Positions 44,508 to 53,444 of a stretch of DNA of 64,000 nucleotides are shown here, piece by piece. The stretch is from contig DATNLZ010000056.1 in assembly GCA_035602605.1 (NCBI GenBank), forward strand, positions 62,001-126,000. Direction: 5' to 3'. The position numbers were made by a program, and so were the translations under genes. The notes beneath the pieces were generated by a model. That model ran no database searches. It saw nothing but the letters and a program-made list of their open reading frames with translations, and was not told the DNA's origin. The stretch is from DASQHY01 sp035602605 (lineage in GTDB: Bacteria > Acidobacteriota > Terriglobia > Acidiferrales > UBA7541). Each line of letters opens with the position of its first letter. Within the stretch, counting starts at the first letter, position 1.

Positions 44508-45220
44508 TTCACCCGGCGTTCTTCGGATAAATAAAACCGGGCGAGATCCATATCTGAAGGACGAGTGATTTTGATATTACGCGCGGAGCCGAGTACCACA
44601 TGCACGGGATGGCCAAGGCGTTCGACAAGGCCAGCTTCGTCGGATGCATTGACACCGTCCGCGGCCGCACGCGCAAAGGCGTCCTTAAGCAGCTTGGTGG
44701 TGAACGCTTGCGGGGTCTGCGCCAAAACGATGCGCTCGCGGGGAATGGTGGCGGTGATGAGCGCGACGTCCTCAGGAAGACTCGCGCGCTTTACCTCTTT
44801 CACCGTGTCCATGGCAGGAATACCGAGAATTACGGCGTGACGCTGGCGGGCCTCGGCAATCACCCGGTCAATTTGTTCGCGGGTGACGAAGGGACGCACG
44901 GCGTCGTGGACCAGTATAATCTCCGTATCGTCGGGAATTTCCTGCAGGGCTTGGGCGACGGAGTCCTGACGCGAGTCACCGCCTCGCACGACTCGCACGC
45001 GTTGCGATAAGTGTTCTTCGCGGATTCGGGAATCGAGAAGCGCTACGCCATCAGGGCGCGTGGCGATGATGAGATCGGTGATCGCCGTACATGAGGCGAG
45101 ACGACGGAGTGTATGTATGACGAGCGGAACGCCATCGAGCTCCAAAAATTGCTTTGGAGTGTCGGCGCCCATGCGGGTTCCGAGTCCAGCGGCGGGCAGA
45201 ATGGCTACGATGCGATTCAT
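44504..45220 (-). CDS. ispD: 2-C-methyl-D-erythritol 4-phosphate cytidylyltransferase
   Basis: A 238-residue nucleotidyltransferase that makes CDP-ME from MEP and CTP. The N-terminus IVAILPAAGLGTRMGADTPKQFLELDGVPLVIHTL has the CTP-binding glycine loop and catalytic lysine. RGGDSRQDSVAQAL and ILVHDAVRPFVT bind CTP and metal, and ERIVLAQTPQAF is typical. ispF follows with a 4-base overlap; ispE is not in the window. Confidence 0.96.
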   Translation of the reverse strand: MNRIVAILPAAGLGTRMGADTPKQFLELDGVPLVIHTLRRLASCTAITDLIIATRPDGVALLDSRIREEHLSQRVRVVRGGDSRQDSVAQALQEIPDDTEIILVHDAVRPFVTREQIDRVIAEARQRHAVILGIPAMDTVKEVKRASLPEDVALITATIPRERIVLAQTPQAFTTKLLKDAFARAAADGVNASDEAGLVERLGHPVHVVLGSARNIKITRPSDMDLARFYLSEERRVK

Positions 45221-45339
45221 GCTCTAGTCGGGGGAAGAAGCTTACAACAGGACGGTCTGTGGATAAAACAGGGTGAATACAACTGGCAAACGCGGGCCGG
45301 GCATGAACAGCGAAGCTCGGGGGACTCGGGTGGTATGCA

Positions 45340-46290
45340 CTACCTCTTTGCTGGCTGCTCTGGTTTAAGAGGAATGAAAATATTGGCCGGAGGAAGTATT
45401 TTGTAGGTTTTCGAGAAATTGCCGTGGTTGAGAGCGAGACCCACGCGGCCTCGAGAATCTATATACAGAAGGGGTTGCGCGATATCCGTGTCCATGAAGG
45501 TCCGGAGGAAAGGGACGGTGAGCGATTTGTTGGCGACGCGCAGGGCTATTTTGTCGCCAAGGCTGTAGCCGAGCCTGTGAAAGTCCTCGGCCGGAATATT
45601 GGTAATCAGGGAGCCATAGGGGTCATCCAGGGCAACGATTTCCCCCTGGATGCCTGCGTCGGTAGTGCGAGGGAGCTTGGGAGCAAGACGAACAAGCTGG
45701 GACACAATCGGACCGGCTTGGGTCCAGTCCCATCCAGCGGCCAGATGCGCCGCGACAGGCGAAAAAATATCGCGACCGTGAAATGTGGGAGAAGCCGCGG
45801 AAACCGGAGCGAGCATCCAGGAAGTATTGGTGATTTCGCGGATGGCTTCGATGCCATCTCGGTCGGAAACTGGAGTCATAAGACCATTGTCGGGGACTAC
45901 GAAGTATTGACCTTTCTTCGTCTTGACGATGATGGGTTTGCGCGAAGTACCTACGCCGGGATCTACGACGGCGAGAAAAACGGTGCCTGCAGGATAATAG
46001 GGCGAGACGGCTGCGAGAAAACGCGCAGCTTCTTCGATAGAGAAGGGAGTTACTTGATGAGTGATGTCCATCAGCCGAGCGTCGGGCGCGATTGCGACCA
46101 TAACGGCTTTGCAGATAGCGACGGCATCGTTGGCCGCGCCGAAGTCGGACATAAAAACGATGGTGGCACGGGACCGGTGGCTCGCTGGCGATCCGGCGCC
46201 TTCGCGAGGGGATTGCGGTGCGCAGCCAACGCAAGCGAGACCAAGCAAAACAGGCAAGAAAACTGTAAGTGATGGCGTGCACTTGCTCAA
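45340..46290 (-). CDS. SAM hydroxide adenosyltransferase-family (DUF62) protein with lipoprotein-like signal
   Basis: A 316-residue protein starting at TTG 46290, six bases after GGAGG. The first 30 residues (LTVFLPVLLGLACVGCAPQSPREG) look like a lipoprotein signal ending at a cysteine, though no canonical lipobox fits exactly. The rest is the SAM hydrolase/halogenase-like fold: FMSDFGAANDAVAICKAVM, ARLMDITHQVTPFSIEEAARFL, AVVDPGVGTSRKPI, VPDNGLMTPV, TFHGRDIFSPVAAHLA, and the C-terminal LYIDSRGRVGLALNHGNF. Cytoplasmic relatives split SAM to adenosine and methionine or add halide. Export would put the enzyme where SAM is scarce, so the substrate is in doubt. Confidence 0.85.
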   Translation of the reverse strand: MSKCTPSLTVFLPVLLGLACVGCAPQSPREGAGSPASHRSRATIVFMSDFGAANDAVAICKAVMVAIAPDARLMDITHQVTPFSIEEAARFLAAVSPYYPAGTVFLAVVDPGVGTSRKPIIVKTKKGQYFVVPDNGLMTPVSDRDGIEAIREITNTSWMLAPVSAASPTFHGRDIFSPVAAHLAAGWDWTQAGPIVSQLVRLAPKLPRTTDAGIQGEIVALDDPYGSLITNIPAEDFHRLGYSLGDKIALRVANKSLTVPFLRTFMDTDIAQPLLYIDSRGRVGLALNHGNFSKTYKILPPANIFIPLKPEQPAKR

Positions 46291-46358
46291 CGGCGTCCTC
46301 CGATGGAAAGTATCTTACCGTGCGTTTGCAGGACCGCAAGATCCGGTTGGTGAGCGGA

Positions 46359-47876
46359 TCAATTGCTCTTGGGCAGGGATGTGTTGCTGAGGGTTTCGAC
46401 ATTAAATTTTTTATAGTTGGAGTATCGGGTGATTTCATTGACATTAAAACTCTTGACGAGCGCGATGCGCACCCCGATGTGCGCTTCCTCGTAGCTGGGC
46501 AACCAAACTTCATTATTGATGTAGGACTGCTCGAAGACGAAGCTGGTGCCTTTGTGAAGCGAGGCCAACAGGCCGCCTCCCACTTTAAAATTGTCCGAGA
46601 AATACGCTTCGAGACGCACTACATCATGTGCTTGTTGGTCGATCCAAACAACTCCGACAAGCTTCTGCAAAAGTCTTTCGCCGAGATCGCGGGGCTTGTA
46701 GTCTGGATTACGCTCAAAGTCAAATACGAGAACATCTTGTCCACGAAAACGCTCGTGCCGTGGATTGACAAACTGGCAAGCACGCAGGACCGAAGAGATC
46801 CCGACGTCATCACTCTCTTTCCCTTCGTCTTTGGTTTTGTCGCGCTTGGCCTCCTGCTTAGCCCGGCGACCGCCCCCACTCTGAATTTCCTGAATATGCT
46901 TTTGCACCCGCTCATTTTCTTTCTTTTGCTCGTCTTCATTCAAAGGTTTGTCGTTCTTCTTGATCAGCGTGCGGATTTCGCTTCCCTTGAGGTAAAAGAC
47001 CTGATATTCGTGGACTTCCCGCTTTTTTAGTTTGCCGGAGCCATCCAGTTCGTCCTCCTGGACAATTTTAGTGCTGGCGTACTCTTCTCTAACCTTGTCA
47101 ATTTTCTTCTGGTTGTCGTTGATTTCCTGAAACAGGGCTTTCAAGTCCGGGAGATGAACCTGTGAGCGTCTGGGAAAATCGAAGATTGACTCGCGGACCG
47201 GCGCATTGATCATCGCGCGCGAGACGGAGATTTCGTAAGACTCGGTGCCGCGACGCAGTTCGATTTTATGAGGCAGCTGAACACCATCGACGGCGCGGTA
47301 GTCGCGGTAAAGGATTTCTTGGTCTGCGCTTGCCAGCGGTCCGACCTCTTTCACGATGAGGTGAGATGCAGCGTCAAAGAAGACCTGGCGATTCTGATGA
47401 TTTGGCAAAATGACTTCGACCTGTAGGGCGTCGTGGCCAGCGACCGATGCATGGCCGACGACAGTGAGGGTAAATCTATTTTTCTGAGCGTTGACGAGAT
47501 GCGAATTGTAGTACTGCGCGGCGGCCGCCAGTTGCAATGCTTCGGGTCCCAAGAGCGTTACAGCGTCACCGGAAGCATCTTGGCTCCAGGGAGATTTCCC
47601 GTTGTAGGAGCGGATGAAGTGCTGGTCGCCTACAATGAGTTCCGAATAAAAACGGTTAGGGGATTTGGTGATGAAGGTATAGGTGCCGGATTTTCCTGTC
47701 GATGAACTCGCGATCGTGCCTTCCAGCGTGACGGTCTGCAGTCTGGAAAGAGTTTTTGTGCCGCCGGCGGCGCGGAGATACTGGTCGACAATCTTCTGTG
47801 GGTTCTGGGCGTTGGAGGCAATGCCCGAGGGAAGAACGATGGATGCGGCAAATAGGATGCGACAGAGCATGCGCAC
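46359..47876 (-). CDS. Exported LolA-like/outer-membrane-lipoprotein-sorting-type protein
   Basis: A 505-residue exported protein. I prefer the GTG at 47876 (GGAG seven bases upstream) to the TTG at 47882 and ATG at 47870. The signal peptide is LCRILFAASIVLPSGIASNAQ. Residues about 25-240 form a LolA-like half-barrel (IVDQYLRAAGGTKTLSRLQTVTLEGTI ... FFDAASHLIVKEV ... DYRAVDGVQLPHKIELRRG). A charged lysine/glutamate-rich helical linker (about 250-345) leads to a second LolA-like module (QDVLVFDFERNPDYKPRDLGERLLQKLVGVVWIDQQAHDVVRLEAYF). The ADOP permease gene lies 57 bases upstream on the same strand. Lipid or lipoprotein carriage is an inference from the fold. Confidence 0.75.
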   Translation of the reverse strand: MRMLCRILFAASIVLPSGIASNAQNPQKIVDQYLRAAGGTKTLSRLQTVTLEGTIASSSTGKSGTYTFITKSPNRFYSELIVGDQHFIRSYNGKSPWSQDASGDAVTLLGPEALQLAAAAQYYNSHLVNAQKNRFTLTVVGHASVAGHDALQVEVILPNHQNRQVFFDAASHLIVKEVGPLASADQEILYRDYRAVDGVQLPHKIELRRGTESYEISVSRAMINAPVRESIFDFPRRSQVHLPDLKALFQEINDNQKKIDKVREEYASTKIVQEDELDGSGKLKKREVHEYQVFYLKGSEIRTLIKKNDKPLNEDEQKKENERVQKHIQEIQSGGGRRAKQEAKRDKTKDEGKESDDVGISSVLRACQFVNPRHERFRGQDVLVFDFERNPDYKPRDLGERLLQKLVGVVWIDQQAHDVVRLEAYFSDNFKVGGGLLASLHKGTSFVFEQSYINNEVWLPSYEEAHIGVRIALVKSFNVNEITRYSNYKKFNVETLSNTSLPKSN

Positions 47877-47933
47877 ACACAATCTCCGGTGGATATGATA
47901 AACGCAAACTGGTGGGGAAAAGTTCCTAGAGTA

Positions 47934-50360
47934 CTATTCGGATCGTAGAGCCATGAGCGGATCTACGCGCGAGCCTCGGTAAGCCGGGATGGCGCACGCA
48001 AGTGCGGCAACAACCACGAGGGTCAACGGCACCAGGACGAATACCGCGGGATCGTAAGCGGTGATACCGAATAGAAGGCTCACGATTAAGCGGCTTAGCG
48101 CCAACCCCGCCACGAGGCCGATGGCGATGCCCACGGCGGCTAGGCGCAATCCTTGTCGAAGAACAAGAGCAATGATGTTTCCCACCGTAGCGCCAACTGC
48201 CAAACGCACGCCAATCTCATGTGCGCGTTGCGCGACCGATTGCGAAATCACACCGTAGATCCCAACTGCTGCCAGTACGAGAGCGAGAAGAGCAAATCCT
48301 GAGAGCAGCAGCGCCGGGAATCGGCGCGTTGCCGTCGAGCGGTCGACCAGGTCAGTCATCAGGAAAACGTTATAGACGGGCAGATCGGGGCTTACACTGC
48401 GAAAGGCCTCGCGCAACTGTGGGAGTAGGGTCTTCGAATCGTTGTCTGTACGCACCACAAAGATTGGGTTATAGAGCGGACTGTACGCATACGGTCGATA
48501 CACTTCCGCTCTGGGCGCGACGTCCAGGCCGATGTGGCGCACGTCGCCAACGATTCCAACAATCGTTATCCACGGAGAGTTCTCGGGGTGCAGGCCTAAT
48601 TTAATCCGCTTGCCGAGCGGATCTTCATTGGGATTGGGCCAAAAGCGATGAGCCATAGTCTCGTTGATCAGAGTCACGGCCTCAGGATGGATGTCGTCAT
48701 GATCATCAAAAATGCGGCCGTGGACCAGTGGAATTCCAAGAGTGGCAAAGTAGCTGGGTGTGGCAACGCGATACTCAACCTCGGGATGCTGGCTTGAAGG
48801 AAAGGTGCGGCCCTCGATGAGCAGCCAGCTTCCCAGATTTCCGCCCAATAGGGGTAAGCGGCTGACTGCGGCAACATGACGAACGCCGGGCACGGCTCGC
48901 AAGTGTGTTTCGATTTCCCGATAAAGCTGCGGGCTTACGCCACGGGCAGCTTGCGTCGCGATGGTGACCACATTTTTTGTAATAAAGCCCGGATTGACTT
49001 CCAGCAGGCGCCCGAAGCTGAGGGCGAGAAGACCTGCACCGATGAGCAAGACCGTGGCCAGGGCCATCTGGCACACAACAAATCCGGCGCGCAGTCGGTG
49101 ATTGGCTGTTGCTGAAGCTTGTCCGCCTTCTTTCAAGGCAGCATTAACATTGCGGATGGAGGCTTCGAGCGCCGGCGCTACTCCGCAAAGTATCGCGGTC
49201 ACGGCTATTGCGATGAGTGTGAATAGTATCGCAGAAGCGTCAAGCGCAATTTGGTCACGCCGGGGGAGGCTGGCGGGTCCAAGAGAAACGAGCAGCCGCA
49301 AGCTCCATGAAGCGCAAATGAAGCCGACGACTCCGCCCACACTCGCCAGCAGCAAACTCTCGGTCAGCAGTTGGCGGATCAGACGGCTGGGGGGCGCTCC
49401 GAGCGCTTTGCGCACAGCGATTTCCTTCTGCCGTGCCGCGGTGCGCGCGAGAAGCAGATTGGCAACATTCGTGCACGCGATGAGTAGAACAAATCCAGCC
49501 ACGCCAAGAAGGAGCAACAACGCTGGACGCACGCTGCCGACGGCCTGCTGCTCGAACGAAATCACGCGAATCTGAAAGCCAGAATTGGTGTCTGGATACT
49601 GTTCTACCAGACCGGTCCAAAGACCGTTCATCTCCGCGGAAACCTGTTCGCTAGTAGCTCCTGGTTTTAAGCGCCCGATGACACTCAGAAACCGCACGCT
49701 ACGGCTGCGATTGAGCAGCGGGTTCGAAGCCAGTGGAAGCCACAAATCGGTTTGAGCGGTGCTTGCTCCGAGCACGCCGCCCAGATAATGGAATTGAGCC
49801 GGTAAGACACCTACCACCGTGCGCGCCTCGCCGTCGACCTGCAAGCTACGCCCAATGGCGGAAATATCTCCGCCGAAATGTCTCTGCCAGTAAGGGTAAC
49901 TCACAAGCACGACTTTGCTCGGTGCTTTGCGATTATCTTCTTCGGGCAAAAAGCTACGGCCAACGCCTGGCTTTATACCCAGCATCGGAAACAAGTCTGC
50001 TGACACGAACAGAGTCTCTAGACGCTCAGCTGGCCCTCCGCCGGTGACCACCGTACTCCAAATGGGCGAGACCGCCGCAAGAGTTGAAAAACTATGGGCG
50101 CGCTCCCGGAGGTCGAAGAAATCGTGAGCCGAATTCGCGGGTTCCAGTTCCGATTGCTTGAGGCTTCGCGTTTCGATGGCTACCAGACGTGCGGGATCGT
50201 CGTACGGCAAAGGACGAAAAACGACAGCGTTCACGATGCTGAATATGGCAGCGTTTGCCCCGATACCCAGGGCCAGTGTGAGAATGGCGATCACGGTAAA
50301 GCCCGGACTCCTCCAGAGCGTCCGAATCGCGTAGCGCAGGTCGTTTCTGAGCGCGCCCAT
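47934..50360 (-). CDS. ADOP-type ABC transporter permease (MacB/FtsX family, two FtsX modules)
   Basis: An 808-residue inner-membrane protein with a good GGAGG site. The N-terminus LRNDLRYAIRTLWRSPGFTVIAILTLALGIGANAAIFSIVNAVVFRPLPYDDPARLV is the hallmark of the large acidobacterial permeases. Two halves each contain a periplasmic MacB-type core and FtsX helices (LLLLGVAGFVLLIACTNVANLLLART AARQKEIAVRKALGA; later ALLLSGFALLALVLAAVGIYGVISQSVAQRAHEIGVRLAVGA). There is no ATPase domain in the protein or next door, as is usual for the group. They are linked to efflux or lipoprotein release, but function is rarely tested. Confidence 0.92.
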   Translation of the reverse strand: MGALRNDLRYAIRTLWRSPGFTVIAILTLALGIGANAAIFSIVNAVVFRPLPYDDPARLVAIETRSLKQSELEPANSAHDFFDLRERAHSFSTLAAVSPIWSTVVTGGGPAERLETLFVSADLFPMLGIKPGVGRSFLPEEDNRKAPSKVVLVSYPYWQRHFGGDISAIGRSLQVDGEARTVVGVLPAQFHYLGGVLGASTAQTDLWLPLASNPLLNRSRSVRFLSVIGRLKPGATSEQVSAEMNGLWTGLVEQYPDTNSGFQIRVISFEQQAVGSVRPALLLLLGVAGFVLLIACTNVANLLLARTAARQKEIAVRKALGAPPSRLIRQLLTESLLLASVGGVVGFICASWSLRLLVSLGPASLPRRDQIALDASAILFTLIAIAVTAILCGVAPALEASIRNVNAALKEGGQASATANHRLRAGFVVCQMALATVLLIGAGLLALSFGRLLEVNPGFITKNVVTIATQAARGVSPQLYREIETHLRAVPGVRHVAAVSRLPLLGGNLGSWLLIEGRTFPSSQHPEVEYRVATPSYFATLGIPLVHGRIFDDHDDIHPEAVTLINETMAHRFWPNPNEDPLGKRIKLGLHPENSPWITIVGIVGDVRHIGLDVAPRAEVYRPYAYSPLYNPIFVVRTDNDSKTLLPQLREAFRSVSPDLPVYNVFLMTDLVDRSTATRRFPALLLSGFALLALVLAAVGIYGVISQSVAQRAHEIGVRLAVGATVGNIIALVLRQGLRLAAVGIAIGLVAGLALSRLIVSLLFGITAYDPAVFVLVPLTLVVVAALACAIPAYRGSRVDPLMALRSE

Positions 50361-50549
50361 GGTGTCACCTCCGCCGAACGCACGTTGTTGCGCGCAAATT
50401 TAGAACCGTAGGCATCTTTGCAAAAAAAAGATAACAAAGGATTTAGAAAACGACACTGGTGACGTTACGTTGCCAGGTGACCGTTTTTGGGACGGTGCGT
50501 CGCTCAAGCGGACAGCAGAGATACAGCTGGCCTCCGCGGCGAAGACAGA

Positions 50550-51923
50550 TTAAGGTCGCTGGCTGTAATGTTGGTAGAGCTGCAGATGGCGATTAGCGAG
50601 GCTCGTGAGCTGGCCCTTAATGAAGACGTAGCGCACCTCGGTGGTGACCTCGAGAGGATCGCCGCTTGTGACGATAACATTGGCAGTCTTGCCAACTTCA
50701 AGCGTTCCCAGTTCTTTGTCGAGACCGAATATTTGCGCGGGATAAAGCGTCACGCCCTTAAGGGCTTCGTCATGTGAGAGACCGTAGGCTACCGCAGCAC
50801 CGGCGAACTGCCCGAGGCGGCGCGCAAAAGAGTTGTCAAAGCTGGCGAAGGCGAACTTAATTCCTGCGGAGGAAAGCTCGGCAGGCTCGGTCATCGCGCG
50901 ATCGTAGGGATCGTCTTCTTCGTCAGGAAGGCGGAGCGTGGGACGAAGAATTACGGGAATATTTTTGGATTTGAGGAGATCCTTTACTTTGTACGCCTCA
51001 GTGCCGCCGGCCAGAATCATCTTTAGTTTTTGTTTGTCGCAGAATTCGATAGCGCTTTTGATCTCGCGCGAACGATTCGCAAAGACCAGCACCGGAAGCT
51101 GGCCACGGATAACCGGCACCAACGCTTCAAGCTTCAGGTCGCGCTCAAAATTATTACGCGAGCCTTTTTCGACGGCCTGGGCGTAGTGACGAGCGCGCTC
51201 GAACCAGTCCGTGAGCTCAGTGACGCGTTTCTCGTATTCTGACTTGACCTCGCTGAATGGTCTTTGCCTGATGTTGAAGGTCGCGAAATCAAATGAGCGG
51301 GTCGCCATACGCGGCCAATTAACGACCATGGCTACCGACCGGCGAGTGACCAACTCTTCGCTCGTCCAACCCGCGAGATGAATCGCGGAAGCCTGTCCCC
51401 CGATGACGCTGAGAGTTCCGGAAAAATCCATCCCGCTGCTTCCGGGCACAGCCACAACGTCGGTTATTCCGTCTGCACGTGTTACCGGGATGTGCGCGCT
51501 TTCGGGATTTACGGCAGTTGCGGCCACAACGTCGGGGTTGTATAGGCCGGTTTCAGAAGAATCAACTGTAGAGGGAACGGCCGAAATTTCGCTGAGGCCC
51601 ATTTGGGTAATGGGATCGAACAGGCCAGGATAAACCTCGAGGCCTTTGGCATCAATGATCTGTGCACCCGTGGGGATTTCGAGCTGTGCGCCTATGCCGG
51701 CGATTTTGCCGTCGCGGATCACGATGGTTGCATTTTCCTGCGCTGCTCCGGTGAGAGTGAAAAGTCTAGCGCCGGTTATTGCGTAGGATGAAGGAGCCGG
51801 GGCGGCGATAGAGATGCATACCAAGGGCAGCAGACAGAAAAAGAAAATTGAAAATTTCAGATTTACAATTGTGCATAAAAAACCCGTTCTTGAAACTTTG
51901 CTGTGGCCGACGGGATTTTTCAT
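50550..51923 (-). CDS. Amidohydrolase-fold protein, metal ligands lost (probable pseudoenzyme), exported
   Basis: A 457-residue exported protein (hydrophobic segment NLKFSIFFFCLLPLVCISIA). It shows the amidohydrolase scaffold: beta-sandwich strands YAITGARLFTLTG ... IVIRDGKIAGIGAQLEIPTGAQIIDAKGLEVYPGLFDP, and the closing ATYPAQIFGLDKELGTLEVGKTANVIV-like region. The strand-1 HxH is replaced by PIT (GLFDPITQ), the strand-5 histidine site reads LVFANRSRE, and the strand-6 site AGGTEAYKV. All expected metal ligands are absent, so hydrolysis is unlikely. It overlaps the active paralog upstream by 4 bases. Confidence 0.82.
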   Translation of the reverse strand: MKNPVGHSKVSRTGFLCTIVNLKFSIFFFCLLPLVCISIAAPAPSSYAITGARLFTLTGAAQENATIVIRDGKIAGIGAQLEIPTGAQIIDAKGLEVYPGLFDPITQMGLSEISAVPSTVDSSETGLYNPDVVAATAVNPESAHIPVTRADGITDVVAVPGSSGMDFSGTLSVIGGQASAIHLAGWTSEELVTRRSVAMVVNWPRMATRSFDFATFNIRQRPFSEVKSEYEKRVTELTDWFERARHYAQAVEKGSRNNFERDLKLEALVPVIRGQLPVLVFANRSREIKSAIEFCDKQKLKMILAGGTEAYKVKDLLKSKNIPVILRPTLRLPDEEDDPYDRAMTEPAELSSAGIKFAFASFDNSFARRLGQFAGAAVAYGLSHDEALKGVTLYPAQIFGLDKELGTLEVGKTANVIVTSGDPLEVTTEVRYVFIKGQLTSLANRHLQLYQHYSQRP

Positions 51924-53437
51924 TGCGCCCCACCGGGCTCCCCGGGAGCATATGCCGAGAACATTTCCACTACCCAGGAAACCTTCGCCGCAGAGGCGAT
52001 TCGCGGATGCAAATAACTCAATGGGCGGAGCGGGGGAGTGGGTTTTTCAGGTTTCGTTTCGTTAGGTTTGGCTTCAGGTTTTTTCTCGGCAGCTTTCAGT
52101 TTGTCGATCAGGGCTTTCTTTTCTTTGGCCAGCTCGGCGCGAGAGGCAATCTCCCGCGGTCGCTCGAAATAAACGCGCCCATCGATGATCGTCTTCTGAG
52201 CCACGGCGTAAACACTCAGCGGATGATGGTTATAAAGAACCAGGTCGGCGTCTTTGCCGACATCAATCGAGCCCACGCGATTGTCTATGCCCAGCTGAAT
52301 GGCCGGATTCAGAGTGATCAGCTTAAGCGCTTCAAGCTCAGAAAGGCCGCCATACTTGATGGATTTCGCAGCTTCCTGGTTGAGGTGCGTGGCTTCCTCG
52401 GCGTCATCGGAGTTGATCGAGACGATTACGCCTTTGCGCGTCATCAGCGCCGCGTTGTAAGGAATGGCATCGTAGGCCTCCATTTTGTACGCCCACCAGT
52501 CCGAAAAAGTGGAAGCGCCGGAGCCTGCTGCCGAAAGTTCATTGGCCACCTTGTAGCCTTCCAGAACGTGCTGAAACGTGCGTATTTTGAATCCGAACTC
52601 TTTGGCCACTCGAAGAAGCATCAGGATTTCATCCGCGCGATAGCAATGCGCATGCACATAGCGCCGGCCTTCCAAAACTTCAACGAGCGGTTCTAACCGC
52701 AGATCACGGCGGGGCCGCAGTATATTTTTTTCACCGGCAGAACCGCGGCGGTTGTAGTCATCCCATAGCTTCTTGTAATCGACCGCCTCGGAGAAAGCGC
52801 CGCGAATGGTTTCCTCAACTCCCATGCGCGTCGCTGGATACCGCCTGACTTGGTCACTCCCGGCGCGAAAATTGCTGCGCTTCGGATTCTCGCCGAGTGC
52901 AAATTTGATCCCTGGCACGGCACCCTCGAAGGGCAATTTGCCCGCCGACTGACCCCAGCGCAGCTTGATCACCGTTGTCTGCCCGCCAATGGAATTGGCC
53001 GAGCCATGCAGAATATTTGCGGAGGTGACGCCGCCGGCGAGGTCCCGATAGATGTCGATGTCGTCGGGATTAAGCACGTCGACAACATTGACCATCGATG
53101 ACACGGATATGCTTCCCTCATTCACGCTGCCGTCAATGGCTATATGCGAGTGGCAATCAATAATACCGGGCATCACATATTGCCCCGCGGCATCGATGAT
53201 TTGCGCGCCGGCAGGCGCGTTGAGGTTCTGTCCGACCGCTGCGATCTTACCGTCGCGAATGAGGATGGAACCATGTTCGATCGTTCCGTGTGAGACGGTA
53301 AGAAGTGTTGCGTTTTGAATCAGGATGACGGGTGCCGCATCCGCCGACATCGCTGTGTGCGCTGGGAGAATGGCCAGAAGACCTGCAAATACCAGTGCCA
53401 GCAGCGGTAACCGATTGCTGTAGACAGTATGGCTCAT
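51920..53437 (-). CDS. Exported metal-dependent amidohydrolase (active-site residues intact)
   Basis: A 505-residue protein with signal peptide LPLLALVFAGLLAILPAHTAMSA. The amidohydrolase metal site is complete: PGIIDCHSHIAIDG (HxH), YVHAHCYRADEIL, TFQHVLEGYKV, and VIVSINSDDAEEATHLNQEA with the catalytic aspartate. GGLSELEALKLITLNPAIQLGIDNRVGSIDVGKDADLVLY is the usual C-terminal sandwich. The layout resembles imidazolonepropionase-like/prolidase-type hydrolases; the substrate is unknown. The C-terminal tail is lysine/proline-rich. It is the middle of three tandem genes, 7 bases after the upstream one and overlapping the downstream one. Confidence 0.88.
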   Translation of the reverse strand: MSHTVYSNRLPLLALVFAGLLAILPAHTAMSADAAPVILIQNATLLTVSHGTIEHGSILIRDGKIAAVGQNLNAPAGAQIIDAAGQYVMPGIIDCHSHIAIDGSVNEGSISVSSMVNVVDVLNPDDIDIYRDLAGGVTSANILHGSANSIGGQTTVIKLRWGQSAGKLPFEGAVPGIKFALGENPKRSNFRAGSDQVRRYPATRMGVEETIRGAFSEAVDYKKLWDDYNRRGSAGEKNILRPRRDLRLEPLVEVLEGRRYVHAHCYRADEILMLLRVAKEFGFKIRTFQHVLEGYKVANELSAAGSGASTFSDWWAYKMEAYDAIPYNAALMTRKGVIVSINSDDAEEATHLNQEAAKSIKYGGLSELEALKLITLNPAIQLGIDNRVGSIDVGKDADLVLYNHHPLSVYAVAQKTIIDGRVYFERPREIASRAELAKEKKALIDKLKAAEKKPEAKPNETKPEKPTPPLRPLSYLHPRIASAAKVSWVVEMFSAYAPGEPGGAQ

Positions 53438-53444
53438 AGCCTCT

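Noticed and set aside
45424..46272. Plus-strand frame of 282 codons opposite the DUF62 gene
   Set aside because: Antisense shadow of a conserved gene; no recognisable domain.
51848..52696. Plus-strand frame of 282 codons opposite the active amidohydrolase
   Set aside because: Antisense shadow; composition and lack of motifs do not support coding.
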